The notes: a model not told the origin generated them from the letters alone. Positions 32,328 to 44,181 are shown, counted from the first letter of the stretch. The stretch is DNA of 64,000 nucleotides from Phragmites australis (GCF_958298935.1 NC_084941.1:19442001-19506000); one strand, 5' to 3'. Numbers and translations: made by a program.

Positions 32328-34616
32328 TGAAACGACAATGATGTTGCCTAGGGGGTTGAATAAGTGTTTTTACAAAAAATCGTCCCCTTTTATCGTTGAT
32401 CTAAACTTGCAGTGAAAAATAAAATAACGGATTTTTTAAAGTGAAAATCTTAAATATGCTAGACTCAACTAGTGTACAATCACGCTAAATAAATGTGTAG
32501 GTTACAATCCTAGGGTGACAAATATTACTCAAATCTAGCAAAAGATATGCAAGAAAATAGGTTAACCCGGGTACTCTGGGTTCAGAGCTGATTGTACAGT
32601 ATCCAGAGTTTCCGGGTTAAATCCAGAACCTCCAGGTTCAATAGAGAATGAACTCAAAATTGAAATTAAACAACGCCTAAAGGGTTCTAGCTCAAACCAA
32701 GTGAAATCGTGTATTTCAAGTGATGATTCCAAGTAGATCCACGGAGAACCTATAATCAAATGCACATGAATAAGTAGATCAAGCAAAATGCACAAATATT
32801 AAGCAAGAACACAAGAACATGAAAACAAGAGAGGAGACACACGATTTTATTTGTCAAAGTTCGGACACCTCTTCTAGAGGTTCCTGCATCTCCGTTAAGG
32901 GGCTCGGTCACACTTGAGCCAGGTCTATCTCAATTCTTTTCCTCGCCAAGCTCGGTCACACTTGGGCTTGGATTTTCACTCTTGATTTCTTCCTTTCCGG
33001 AGGCAAAATCAAAGCTTTTACAAACTTCCTGCTGCACACCATAACCTTAGGTGCTCGCCGGCGCTGCCTAGCCGCCTAGGAGCTCTAAGCTCCAATAGTA
33101 ACAAACGCTTCACGAATATATTGTCGATGAACTCGAGTGCTCAAGAATAGAGTTTAGCTCACTTACACTTAATCTTTCAATCTCTCAACCTAACTCACTT
33201 TTTTTTCTCAAATCACACACTAGATTAGAGTGGGGAGGAGTTCTTTTGGATCTAGAATATTTTTCTTTTGTGCCCATGCAATAGCAACAAAGAATGGGGG
33301 TGAGAGGGTATATATACCTAACCCTTAAAACTAGCCGTTACACACCTTTTTGTACTGACCTAGAGTATCCGGGTCAACCCGGAGTCTCCGTGTTGGCACT
33401 AGAACACGTAACCGAGAGCCCTGGCCGGAGTACAACTCGGAGGGTCCAAAACCCTAAGTCTCTAGGTCAACTCGGAGTATCCAGGTGAAACACTTATGTC
33501 CTAAAAGACCACTCGGCTGAGAACCTCACCCGGAGACTCCGGACAACCCAGAGTGTTCGAGTTCAGCACAGCTAACCCTCTGAAAACGGCAATAATTTTT
33601 TTATCCCGAAGTCCAATTTCGATGATTTTTTACTCTATGGAAAGCTTATTCAGAGGGCTACATATCCCAACTGAATTCATGACCTCAACATATTGGATCA
33701 AACTAGGAAAACTCTAAAACCAAATTTGGATACTTTCACACTTTCCACACCGGGCTCTTTAAGCTAACTCTCACTTTGGATTGGTTAGAAAACTCTTGAG
33801 CACTGAGACACGACAAATAGCTCACGTTGCATCTCTCTTAATAGTGCGGCATACCTATTCTCAACTTCAAAAATAAAACATGTTTAAATCACATTGAGCC
33901 TTTGAATACCTTCAAGTACCATTTCTTTTATTCAAACATAGAGGGTTGTCAACTTTTATATCATCGTCACTCCATCTGTTCTTGATTATTCATATGATTG
34001 ATGTGAATCACCGTTAGCTTCACATGACCTCGCACGGTATAGACGCAAAGCCTTCACTCCCTCTTCACCACCACCATGGTCCTTCAGGACCAAACCATTT
34101 GCTTGCCCTTCACCACCGGATGGTCCATCGCAGCCGAGTCTTGCTTTCCCTTCATCGTCTTGCCATATAAAACCACTTTGTATTCAACATCTTCAATAAA
34201 TTTACTTTATCATATGTGAAGTCCAATCTTGTTCTTCACTCTTGGCATATAGAATATCTCAACTTAATTCATGTCTTCTTATGGATCTTAACCCTAACTC
34301 ACTCTCAAACACAAAGCATGTGGGTTAGTCTATAAAACTCAATTGATAACTTTTATACCTTAAGTTACTTGATCTCCATAAGTAACTTATTAGTCTTCTT
34401 GCATATTATTGAGCTTCTCCTTCTCCTTATCAGCATCACTAAGAGCTCATTCATTTTGATGCACTTTCAATTTCCCCATTTACCTAAAGCTCATGCATAT
34501 CTCTCCTTCATGTATCATCTATGGAGCAACCTACTAACCATTCTCAACAACGTTGTTAGTGCATAGGTATTGTCATTAATTACGAAAACCACACATGATG
34601 GATAGATGCACTTTCA
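32328..34616 (-). mobile_element. Solo LTR, copia (Sirevirus-like), inserted in the viral leader
   Basis: Read on the minus strand it starts TGAAAGTGCATCTATCC and ends ...CATCATTGTCGTTTCA, with TG and CA at its ends. The flanks ggaac (32323-32327) and gaaac (34617-34621) agree at 4 of 5 bases, fitting the 5-bp target duplication of LTR elements. It separates two parts of viral leader that are adjacent in the second leader copy near 42885-42900. No internal coding region is present. The same family occurs at 56084-58563. Confidence 0.82.
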
Positions 34617-35142
34617 GAAACGGTCTGGGTGATGATAAAAACTTATCACATATATTCATGACTAGAGATATCCAAGGAAAGCTTTGCTACTCCTAAAATA
34701 AACTAGCGATAAGAATGGTGAGTACCGAGTAGGATTTTTACTACTATTGTTTAATCGGCTGAATTGTTGGTTTCGTCAACCTGCAAAGATCTTGAATAAC
34801 ATCATTGAATAATATTGAATCAAGAAAGTTCGTTTTCAATATTGAATATTTTAATATTATTGTTACCTTTCAAAATAGTGTTTTAATAATATTAAATTAA
34901 GTTTTTACTGTTTACACGGTGTGCAAATAGTACTAAAGTATCTGAATAATACCAAATAGTAATTCTTGAATATAAAATTGCACGCAGGAAGTGGATGAGT
35001 TATTATAATATTATATCCTTATACCGTCGCACGCTAATGATAAATATCGCTAGTCATTCGGTTAATAGTAAATAGTAACTCAAATTTGAATAGTAAAATT
35101 TATATAGTTATAAAGCTTACAATATAGTTATAAAGTACAATA

Positions 35143-35160
35143 TTGTTATCAGAGCTTGGT
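35143..35160 (+). promoter_or_regulatory. Pararetroviral primer binding site (tRNA-Met)
   Basis: TTGTTATCAGAGCTTGGT matches the complement of initiator tRNA-Met at 11 of the 12 core positions. In pararetroviruses this site primes reverse transcription and marks the conventional start of the genome map; the ORF remnants begin just after it. Confidence 0.75.
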
Positions 35161-35269
35161 CATCATTAAAAAATTAAAATATCTAAATTTAGAAGTTAGT
35201 ACAAGTAAAGTTGTTAATACAAAAGATAATATTAATATTTGATACAGACTCAATTCCTCCAAAGATCAT

Positions 35270-36010
35270 AGTTGGCATTCTTCTCATAGTCAATTAAATC
35301 TAATTGTAGACTTATTGCAAAACTTTTATAAAACTTGGGGTAAAAGACAAGATGACTTGGACTTAAAATTAGAAAGATTATATAAAGATAAAAAAAACGG
35401 TTAGAAGCAAAATATTCTCTTATACATAACAAACTAAATTTGGCCTTACAAATCTTACAAGAAAATAAGACCGAGAAAAATAAATCCAGTCAAAATAATG
35501 ATTACATTAAAGAAGAAGTTACTCAGTTATACAAGAAATTAGACTCTTTGTTGTTGCTAGATAAGCTATCTGATAAAAAAGAAGTTATAAGGGCATTGGA
35601 AGAATCAAAATCTTTATATCAAGATTTAGTTAATATTAAAAGGCTTTTGGAAGAAATAAAGATCTTGGTTCTCCATAAATATATGATAGAATACAACTAA
35701 ATTTTAAGAGAAATAGAAAAATACTTAGCTAACCCTGTTGGTTTTTCTGATTATGAATCACCTAAAGAGGACTCTAAGATATTAATAAGGTAAAATAATA
35801 TCATTCTACAGTTGTTGATCCAGATTTTAAATAGAATCAATATAGAAGAAAGCAACAAAGAGAGCGTATTAGCTTCATTTGGAATAGTTGCATCCACTAA
35901 GCCTATAAATTTACAAAGATGGATATATCTAAAAGTTTCGTCAAAAGAGGTAAAATACTTCAGCTAGTAAACCAAGATACAAGACCCTAAACTTCAATAG
36001 ATAGGCTACA
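35270..36010 (+). pseudogene. Pararetroviral ORF1 and ORF2 remnants
   Basis: From about 35270 to 35700 an ORF1-like frame, with an internal stop near 35402 and then open from 35440, is rich in lysine, leucine and glutamate with heptad-like spacing, as expected of a small coiled-coil protein. An ORF2-like stretch (35700-36010) overlaps its end and has several stops. Identity rests on position between primer site and polyprotein more than on sequence motifs. Confidence 0.55.
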
Positions 36011-37000
36011 GGGGAAAAGTGAGAATATAGATAACCTAGAAGAAGTCATAGATGTAAAAAAAGGACCTTGAAAGATATCAGAAGGATACTTTAAGAAAAA
36101 TAAAGCCTCAACAATTCTATCAAATGAGTATATTTGAAAGTAAGAATGAGTTATACAGAATATCTAAATAAGTAAATTAAGTGTGTTGACACAACCAGTA
36201 GAATTAAGAGTTATAAGCAATTTGAAAATAATTTAAAATATTCAAATTATAAATATATTCACCAAGATATGTATATCATAGGAATTAAGGGCATGACAAG
36301 GAAGAAATTAGGAACAAAGGTGCTAATAACATTATTAAATAAAAGATAGGATACAGTAAATAAAGCTGCATTAGGATTCTTAGAAGGAGATATGAACGAA
36401 AATAGATTAATAACTTACATAGCTCCAGACTTGATGATGCCTATAAAAGAATTTATAGAAAAATAAGTTTTGGTTTCCAGGCCAAAAGATATGAAGAATT
36501 CAAAGGAACAAACTTATTAGTAAGTATAGGATTCATTGGAAGGTTAACTAATAGAAGTAGAACCAGATATAAAGTGAATGTGAATGATGTAATTTAAAGC
36601 ATACAATCAAAGGGAATAAAGTTTATGAGCCCTTTAAAAAAGACTCTGGAGTAAGAGCAGGAGAAGAATGGAATATAAGCAAGTTAATAGAAAATAAAAC
36701 TTTCAAACAACCTAAAAATTATATAAGTTACCAAAATTGCAAAGGTGATACTAATATTAGATTCATAAATTATAAGTCAAGAGCCTTAGATGATTTAGAC
36801 TCTGTTATATCAGAACAAGATATTGAAGATAATATGCGGCACATTGTAATTGACTTTATGGAAAAATTAGATTTAGATACCAAAATAAAATATTATGAAG
36901 AAAAATTAAAACAAATATCCGTAGAATATAACAACACTATGATAAGTGAATAGCCTGCACTAAAGGATAAAGAACTTTATTTCTATAGAGAATTATCAAG
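36011..37000 (+). pseudogene. Pararetroviral polyprotein, movement-protein region
   Basis: Between 36240 and 36470 one frame carries a beta-strand-rich segment with NKAALGFLEGDM and a LITYIAPDLMMPI block, which match the 30K-type movement-protein core of badna/tungroviruses. Stops near 36346 and 36465 and several frameshifts interrupt it. The ensuing 36600-37000 is lysine-rich and also broken. Confidence 0.65.
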
Positions 37001-38840
37001 GTTAAGAAAGTTAAAAAGAGATAAGGAATTAATTCCATAAAGCTCAGAAAGTAAGAAAGATATAAACAAACAGAGTGAAAAAAGAATAGAAGAGGTCGAT
37101 GAAAAAGATAAGCAAATAGTTAATAGTAAATCCGCAAGCGAAGATGAGCAGTGCGATATAAATGATAAATTATTATTAGAAAGCTATGAAGAGGAAGATG
37201 AACTAAGTAATGAATTATACGCTGAAGTTGACACTTATGATGCCTCAGAGCAATATAAGGATTTTATAGACTCCTTAGATGATGTAGAGTTGCATAATTT
37301 AGAAAATGCAATGAAAGCTATGGAAGTAGACATAGGAAAAGGGAAAAGGAGAAGATATGATGAAGGTTCGTTCGGTAAAGAATGAAGGGGAAATGGAAAG
37401 ACCATCTAGAGTATCAGGAAAATGGCCCTCAGAGAAAGAATATTATCCTTATAATTATATTTCAGGACAATATACATACATGGGTTCTAAGAGAAGAGAA
37501 TTTGAAAAGACTAAGCTTCAAAATTATAAGAGTGACGGTGCGATACTAAATCTAGCAGCACATGATCATATTGATTGGCTTAATATCATAAGCATATGGA
37601 AATGTTTGATCTCAGAAATATATATAAAATCAACATAACATAGGAAATAAAGTAGAATATATGATAACTTATTTAGAAACATTTTTAGGATGGTCAACGA
37701 AAGTTTATGGGAACAATGGGTACAAAATAACCTTAACCTTTATGAAGAATTAAAAAGAGGGGTAGCAACCCAAATAATTTTGCAAATATAACATCAAACA
37801 TTATAATAGCAGAAGACCCAGAATTAGGCTTTTCTACATTACAAAATGAAAGGCTAAGAGAAATAGAAAAGTTAACATTAACAAACTGAAAAGGTATAAA
37901 GGAATTCTCGTAATATTATTTATATAATGCTACTACTACAAAGCAAGGTTATAACAAGGGAGTAGTTGAACGTTATTTTAATAAATTACTTGATCCCTCA
38001 GGGAGCATGATATTTGAAGAGTATAAAAAGGAAACTGAATGGGCAGTTATCAATATATCTTAAGCCATAACTTTTGTATTTAAACAACTGAAGAAAATAT
38101 GTACAAATATACAAGCACAAAGATCCATGAAACACTCAAATTGTAATTTTTGCAATAAAATAATTCAAATATCATTAACCTATGGAGAAGAAAGGCACAA
38201 GAATACAAGCTATCATAGACCTCAATGAAAGAATAATAATAGTTACAAAACTAAGAAAATATATTTTCTAAGAAGATCAGGTAATAAAGCTCCATTTTTA
38301 CATAAGAGGAACGTAGGACATTATAATACTAAGAACATTTACGATAAGACATGTAGGTGTTTTATATGCAATTTGCTTGACCACCTAAGTAAGACTTGTT
38401 CGATATTAGTTTCCTCTTTATTTGTAACTGTTCTCTACTTAGGCGGGTGGAATTTTTCTATTCCCTATATATCCTTTTTTGGATTTTTTTCAAATGACTA
38501 AAATGGTTGGAATTTTAAAAATGATACTGGATGTTTCATATGCAATTCACCTCACCGCCTAAGTAGGACTTGTTCTAATAAGGATCAAAAAGATATTCTA
38601 GCAAATATGAAGAACAAGAAAGAGCTTTACTAATAGACAGTGTAAATGAAAATATATTAGTTTGCGGTGATGGAATCAAAGACGATGAGTCAATATATTC
38701 AATTATAGAAACTGATGAGATTGAAAACAATGAGGCTGACTACGAGTTAAGTAATAATGAAATGGATTTAATAGGCGAATTAGCGGGTCTAACAATAGAA
38801 ATGATGGATCAAGCAAGTTGTGATCATGTTTGATAGAGGA
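37001..38840 (+). pseudogene. Pararetroviral polyprotein, capsid region with zinc knuckle
   Basis: An acidic, Glu/Asp-rich segment (37090-37340) precedes the capsid domain, a usual arrangement. A CCHC knuckle with CX2CX4HX4C spacing lies at about 38356-38399. A second, imperfect copy at about 38532-38575 has its histidine displaced. Between them is a short insertion with inverted ends. Stops and shifts are frequent; the longest open piece is 37357-37638. Confidence 0.65.
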
Positions 38841-39179
38841 AAGGGGGATTATAATATAAAATGTGTTTTTTGTATATACTACCCAAGTCAAGAAAATAGA
38901 GCTACATGCAGCATATGTCTAAAACAAGCATGCTTTGAATGTTTGAAAGCAAAAGAGCAAAGATAGAGAAAGGAACTAGAACTAGAATCAGATGAAAAAA
39001 TAATGTCCAGCAGAGTAAGAACATTAGAAAACAAAGTAAATAAATTAGAAGTAGAATTAGAGTACTTGAAAACGAAAATTGACAATACAAATTTGAAAGA
39101 AGATGAGTTCATAGAAAATACTGAATGCTAGAGCAAACTATAGAGTTAAAAGATAGTAGAGGTGACAAGATAGTCTAGT

Positions 39180-39830
39180 TAAAAGATGCTATAACAAACT
39201 TTGGTAATAAGTATATATTACCATTTAAAGAAATATTAGGAATAAGAATTCCAGTAAAGGTAAAATTAAGACCAAATATTACCTATAAAATATTGGCATT
39301 AGTAGACATGGGATAAAAAAAATTATTCATGATAAGTACTTTGTAAAATGTCCTAAAATAGTACATGCGATATATGATAATAAAACAGAGACATCTACTG
39401 ATATGTCAGGAATAAGGAAGATCCATAATCAGTTAGCATACAATATTGAGGTATTAATAAATGGCACAGAATACATAATAGATGAAATTACAATACGAGA
39501 CATCTATGATAAACGATGACAAGTTAATTGTATTAAGGTTTTTACAACATTCTTTACAAACTACAATTATATATGAACAAGGTATTACATTTATTCCATA
39601 CCAAGACAATGTTTCATATATCTCAGAAGTACGAAAGCGTGGTAGAACGCAACATCAAAAAATTGTCAATCTTGATCTTGAAAATGGAAATCTTGAATGT
39701 AGTATAGACAATGAGTTTTCAGACAAACATAACGAAAACGAGTCTAATACAAGCACAGAAGAATATTACATAACAAATTTTTATGTAGAATGTATAGGAT
39801 TACAATCATTTGCACCAAATTAGTACAAAG
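39180..39830 (+). pseudogene. Pararetroviral aspartic protease region
   Basis: The segment around 39290-39315 has ALVDMG followed immediately by a stop, where retroviral-type proteases have the D-T/S-G triad: the aspartate is present but the second residue is methionine. The frame 39482-39823 continues toward RT. It cannot yield an active enzyme. Confidence 0.65.
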
Positions 39831-40640
39831 ACATAAAATCCAAAAAGGATATAGAGAAGATTGTCCAAAGATTAGAAGATATCCAAATAATTAGATAAAT
39901 ACCAATAAAATATTATGATAAGAACTTTATTTTATGTAAAATTAACATAACAAACCCAGATTATATAATCAAAACATGTCCTATAGAAGCCACTCCAAAA
40001 GACATACAAGAGTTTGAAATGCATGTTGAGGAGTTATTAAAATTAGGGGCAATAAGAGAAAGTAGAAGTCCACACAGATCAATAGCATTTATAGTAAGAA
40101 ATTATTCTGAAATAGTAAGGGGAAAATCACGGATGGTAATAGATTACAAAAGGCTAAATGATAATACAGTGGATGATGCATATAATATTTTAAATAAATA
40201 AGAATGGATTAATAGGATACAAGGTAGCAAATACTTTTCAAAATTTGATTTAAAAGTCGGGTTTTGGCAAGTCAAGATGGCAAAAGAATCTATAGAATGG
40301 TCAGCATTCACATATCCTCAACGTCATTTTGAATGACTTGTAATGCCTCAAGGCTTAATAACTACGCCTGCATTATTTCAAAGGAAAATGCAAAATATTT
40401 TTAATGAAAATTAGGAGTTTATATTAGTCTATATAGATGATCTGTTAATATTCTCAAAAATTTTACAAGGAACATATTGCTCACCTTAAATATTTTTTAG
40501 AAAATTTGAACAAAATGGATTAATATTATCTAAAAAGAAAATGGAAATTTGTAAAAAAAAATAATTTTCTTGGACATGAGATAGGAGAAAATAAAATATA
40601 CCTACAAGAGCATATTGCAAAGAAAATCTTACAATTCCCT
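39831..40640 (+). pseudogene. Pararetroviral reverse transcriptase
   Basis: Motifs appear in order: LKLGAIRESRSPH and RMVIDYKRLNDNTVDDAYNI (40019-40200), a stop at 40199, then FSKFDLKVGFWQVKMAKESI (40236 onward), LVMPQGL, and the catalytic YIDD (about 40430-40441) with LLIFSK. Further stops at 40336 and 40411 and frame slips near 40470 disable it. The active-site residues themselves are kept. Confidence 0.85.
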
Positions 40641-41225
40641 GGTCTCATGAATGATAGAAAGGTTCTACAACAATTCTTAAGAATTATAAATTATGCAAGA
40701 AACTATATAGATAATCTGGCTAAGGTTACTGGGTCACTATATGCAAAGTTAAGAAAGAATTGTCAAAAATACTTCAACTCCAAAGATATAAAGTTAGTAA
40801 AATTGATAAAAGAAAAGGCTAAGGACTTAAAACCGTTAGAATTACCTTTAGATGATAATTATTTTATTATTGAAACTGATAGCTCTAAAGAAGGATGTGA
40901 CGCTATATTAAAACGAAAACCTAATAAATATTCACCAAAAACAGAAGAAAAAATATGTATAATACTGATAGAGAAATCTTTGCAAAAATATATGCAATAA
41001 ATTCTTTTCAATTATATTTAGGATTCAAAGAATTTACAATTAGAACATACTATAAAGCAATATGTAGATATTATAATCAAATCAATAGTAAAAAGAGTTC
41101 TACTAGAAGATGGATTTTGTTTGAAGATATTATTACTAGAAATGACTATAAAGTTATTTTCGAACATATAAAAGGATAGGATAATAAGTTACTTGACCTA
41201 TTTTCTCGATCATCTATTCTGCAGG
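40641..41225 (+). pseudogene. Pararetroviral RNase H region
   Basis: The frame 40647-41000 holds the connection (FLRIINYARNYIDNLAKVTG) and the start of RNase H with IIETDSSKEGCDAILKRKP, the first catalytic acidic residue. After a shift, EIFAKIYAINSFQLYLGFKE (about 40970-41040) carries the second. DNKLLDLFSRSS at 41178-41215 ends the polyprotein. Confidence 0.8.
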
Positions 41226-41226
41226 T

Positions 41227-41511
41227 ATGAAGAGATCAATGAATTTTAGTGGGTTTGAATCATTTAGTTTTGGAGCTGAAAATAAGCTCAAAATATTTCC
41301 GTCAAATTTATATAAATTTAAGCCAAAAAATTATATAATCCTAGAAGAAGTTCAAGAATGCATACTAGACAATTTCTAGTATCTATATAACAATAAACGA
41401 GAAGAGAAAGGGATATATGTTATCAATATTAAATAATCTTGCTGAATATTTTCATATGATAAATGAATTACTGTCTACATCAGAGATTCCCGATGTAATA
41501 GAACAAAAGCC

Positions 41512-41567
<56 letters not shown>

Positions 41568-42110
41568 GTATATGATGGCAAGGTACCAGGAATATACATA
41601 TCATTTGAAGAAATATTGGCTCAAAAAATAGAAACAAAAATTGTCACGAAGGATATCATGAAAAAAATATGTAAATATTGATGAAGCTTTAAATCAAGCT
41701 TGGAAAATTTTGGAAGTAAATTATTATATATAACTAGCTGCAAAAGATTATATTCAGAAATTTAAAAGAGCAAAGAATAAAAAAAAAATGCCAACAGCAG
41801 CACCTTGTACAATTATAAAAGAAGAAAGATCTTCAAAAAATCTATATATAAAGAATGCTTGATGAAAAATGTAGATCCTTTGGACGGGTCATATATAGAT
41901 TGGAAAGTGAACAAAAATTTGAACCAATATTACCACAATGAAAGATAAAAATGAAAGAAGAAATTCTAAAGAATTAAAAAAGGTGATGAATGATAAATTT
42001 AAAGAAATGAAGAAAGCTTATCATGAAAATTTTGATATTCCACTCTCAAATGAAGATATAATGGATATTGTCAGACATGGGCAAAATCTAAAATAAAAAG
42101 TTAGTATATG
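41227..42110 (+). pseudogene. Pararetroviral ORF4 remnant
   Basis: An ATG at 41227 opens directly after the polyprotein end, with FSGFESFSFGAENKLKIFPS, and broken continuation to about 42095. A (TA)n(GT)n run (41513-41567) sits inside it. Presence of an ORF here is the feature that separates tungroviruses from badnaviruses; in RTBV its product has been reported to interfere with RNA silencing. Multiple stops show it is dead. Confidence 0.6.
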
Positions 42111-42169
42111 TACAAATGTATTGATAAGTAATATCAATAATTGGGACATGGAAGATCCATACACGCAAT

Positions 42170-42490
42170 GTTCGGCAAGCTTAGCTAGATTATCTGTATC
42201 TTTGGAGTTGAAGTACTTTTGACCATTCTTTTTTAACTAAGAAAAAATGAAGTAAAAAAATTCGTTTGCATATAGTGGCCCAGCAAGCTTAGTCAGATTA
42301 TCCATATAGTTTCTTACATAATTTACAATTTCTAAAAATTGTTGTAGAACATTTCTATCATTCATGAGATCAGGGAATTGTAAGATTTTCTTTGCAATAT
42401 GCTCTTGTAGATATATTTTACATTCTCCTATCTCATGTCCAAAATCTATTTTTTTTCCTTTACAAATTTTCATTTTCTTTGCAAATTATT
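42170..42490 (-). pseudogene. Inverted pararetroviral RT/RNase H fragment
   Basis: On the minus strand this segment is homologous to 40545-40800 of the same locus (for example LQEHIAKKILQFPDLMNDR on the minus strand against the plus-strand version). It differs at many positions, so it is not a recent inverted copy of the neighbouring sequence. It abuts a second leader on its right. Confidence 0.85.
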
Positions 42491-43155
42491 TTACTAGCCA
42501 CCAGCCATCAAGCATCCTCCAGAGCAGAGCGAGAGCGTCCATAGCGCTCTCTCTCATTCCTATTAATAGTCCACTTGTAAAATAGGCTATATTGAAGGAA
42601 GAAATTGTGCTACCATCTCTATAAAGTAATCATCTGTGTAAGAAAGTATTTAGGGTTCTCGAAAGGAAAAATTATTTGTAAGCTATGCTTGTAGAAATAA
42701 AATAGTGTTGTTTTTTAAAATCCCTTTATCTTCTAGTTTGTCTATATAAGACGAGTTTTTATACTATGTACTCTATAAGAGAAGTCTCTTTAGTAGTTCT
42801 CAGGTAATCTCCGCATCTGATATAACCATAATAGTGAAAGGAGAACTTTGTGTCCACAGAGAAGTGTTCCTTTTGAATAAAACTGCTTAATGTGATGATA
42901 AAAACTTATAACATATATTCATGACTAGAGATATCGAGAGAAAGCTTTGCTACTCCTAAAATAAGCTAGCAATAAAAATGATGAGTACCGAGTAGCAAAT
43001 ACTTTTCAAAATTTAGTTTAAAAGCCGGGTTTTGACAAGTAAAGATAACAGAAGAATCTATAGATAAACATCATTTTGAATGGCTTGTAATACCTCTAGA
43101 CTTAAAAAATGCGGCTGCATTATTTTAGAGAAAAATGCAAAATATTTGTATGTAT
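42491..43155 (+). mobile_element. Second pararetroviral leader joined to an RT fragment
   Basis: 42491-42992 repeats the leader (compare 31955-32327 and 34622-34727) without the solo LTR and without a TATA box. At about 42993 it passes directly into RT sequence homologous to 40229-40400, skipping the primer site and all of ORF1 to mid-ORF3. The RT piece ends at a GTAT simple repeat (43148-43196). Confidence 0.85.
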
Positions 43156-44181
43156 GTATGTATGTATGTATATGTATATATATAGATAGATAGATAGGCC
43201 AAATACAACCTTTGGATGACTTAGCTTGCCACCTCACACGCTGACTCAGCAGCAGTTTGCTTTTCCACTCCCTAGTCTGAGTTAGACCTATCAAATAACC
43301 CATGTGCCCTTTCTGTTGCAAGATTGAAATACATGTTTTCATCCATAACATCAGTTGTGCCCCTTTCGTCTCCTCAAACTGCAAAGAATTCATCCAATTT
43401 GTTTCTCTCTCCTGTTACCATATGGTCACAAACTCGTGACAAAGTCATGACGGGAAAACAAAAATTACCACGTCTTTTGTATTCTTCGTTTATCCAGTGA
43501 TGGCTGGTGGTCATTGTACGCAATCTACTCTCGTACACCTTTTCTTTCAGAACATGTCATTTCCATGCGGGACAGTTGTTCGATCACAATTCCGCTGGGA
43601 TAGATGACAGCACGAGCCCTGTGTTACGCACAATTTTCTCATGGAACTTAAAACTGTACGAGACAACAGTGAGTCAAATTGACAGAATAAGCACAAACAC
43701 GAAAATATAGATGTCTCAGATCATCAATTGATAAGACTAAGCGCAATTAGGATCTCTGCATCGCTTAGTCAAATGCAGTATGCATTACTGGAAAAACGGA
43801 CACTCCCGAACATGGTCGGTTTTAACAGAAATCAACACGAAGATGTGCACAAAGAACCTGAATTGAACAGAAATAAGTGGCAAGAAACTGCAAAAAAAAA
43901 AAAAAATCATCGAGGTAAGCAACTTTTTTTCTATTTTAAGAAAATCGGACTATCACAATCATGTCTCAGGCAAATGGAATCCATTTACAGGCCTAAAAAA
44001 CAGAAAAATGGGTAAATATAGAACACAAGCATATTATACAAACACCCAAAAGTACTTTTCCATATGTTGATGTGCTCTTTCAGATTTTCAATGGCAACAC
44101 GGACTCCAACGCAGGTGGGTATATGCTCCCATGATTTCTATAAAACCAGTTCTACAACGGGTAAAACAGCATATTACTACT
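43156..44181. other. No gene seen; region 3' of maspardin
   Basis: A GTAT/GATA simple repeat (43148-43196) is followed by unassigned sequence. The part next to 44182 presumably includes the 3' untranslated region of maspardin, but I could not place its polyadenylation site. Confidence 0.35.

Larger units (their letters stand above)
31516..43155 (+). mobile_element. Endogenous pararetrovirus, RTBV-like (tungrovirus-like), rearranged
   Basis: The locus has, in order, a leader fragment, a promoter and transcript start region, a tRNA-Met primer site (35143), remnants corresponding to ORF1, ORF2, the large ORF3 polyprotein (movement, capsid with zinc knuckle, protease, RT, RNase H) and an extra ORF4, then an inverted RT piece, a second leader and another RT piece. 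An ORF4 downstream of RNase H and this gene order are those of rice tungro bacilliform virus. All ORFs carry stops and frameshifts, so no virus can arise from it as read. A copia-type solo LTR (32328-34616) splits the leader. The locus starts and ends in TA/TG-type simple repeats, as reported for endogenous RTBV-like segments of rice. Confidence 0.82.

Noticed and set aside
38356..38575. Viral protein with two working zinc knuckles
   Set aside because: The second knuckle is a damaged partial duplication (histidine displaced) separated by stops and an insertion.
41452..41637. Open frame with His-Thr repeats
   Set aside because: It is the antisense translation of a (TA)n(GT)n run inside viral ORF4.
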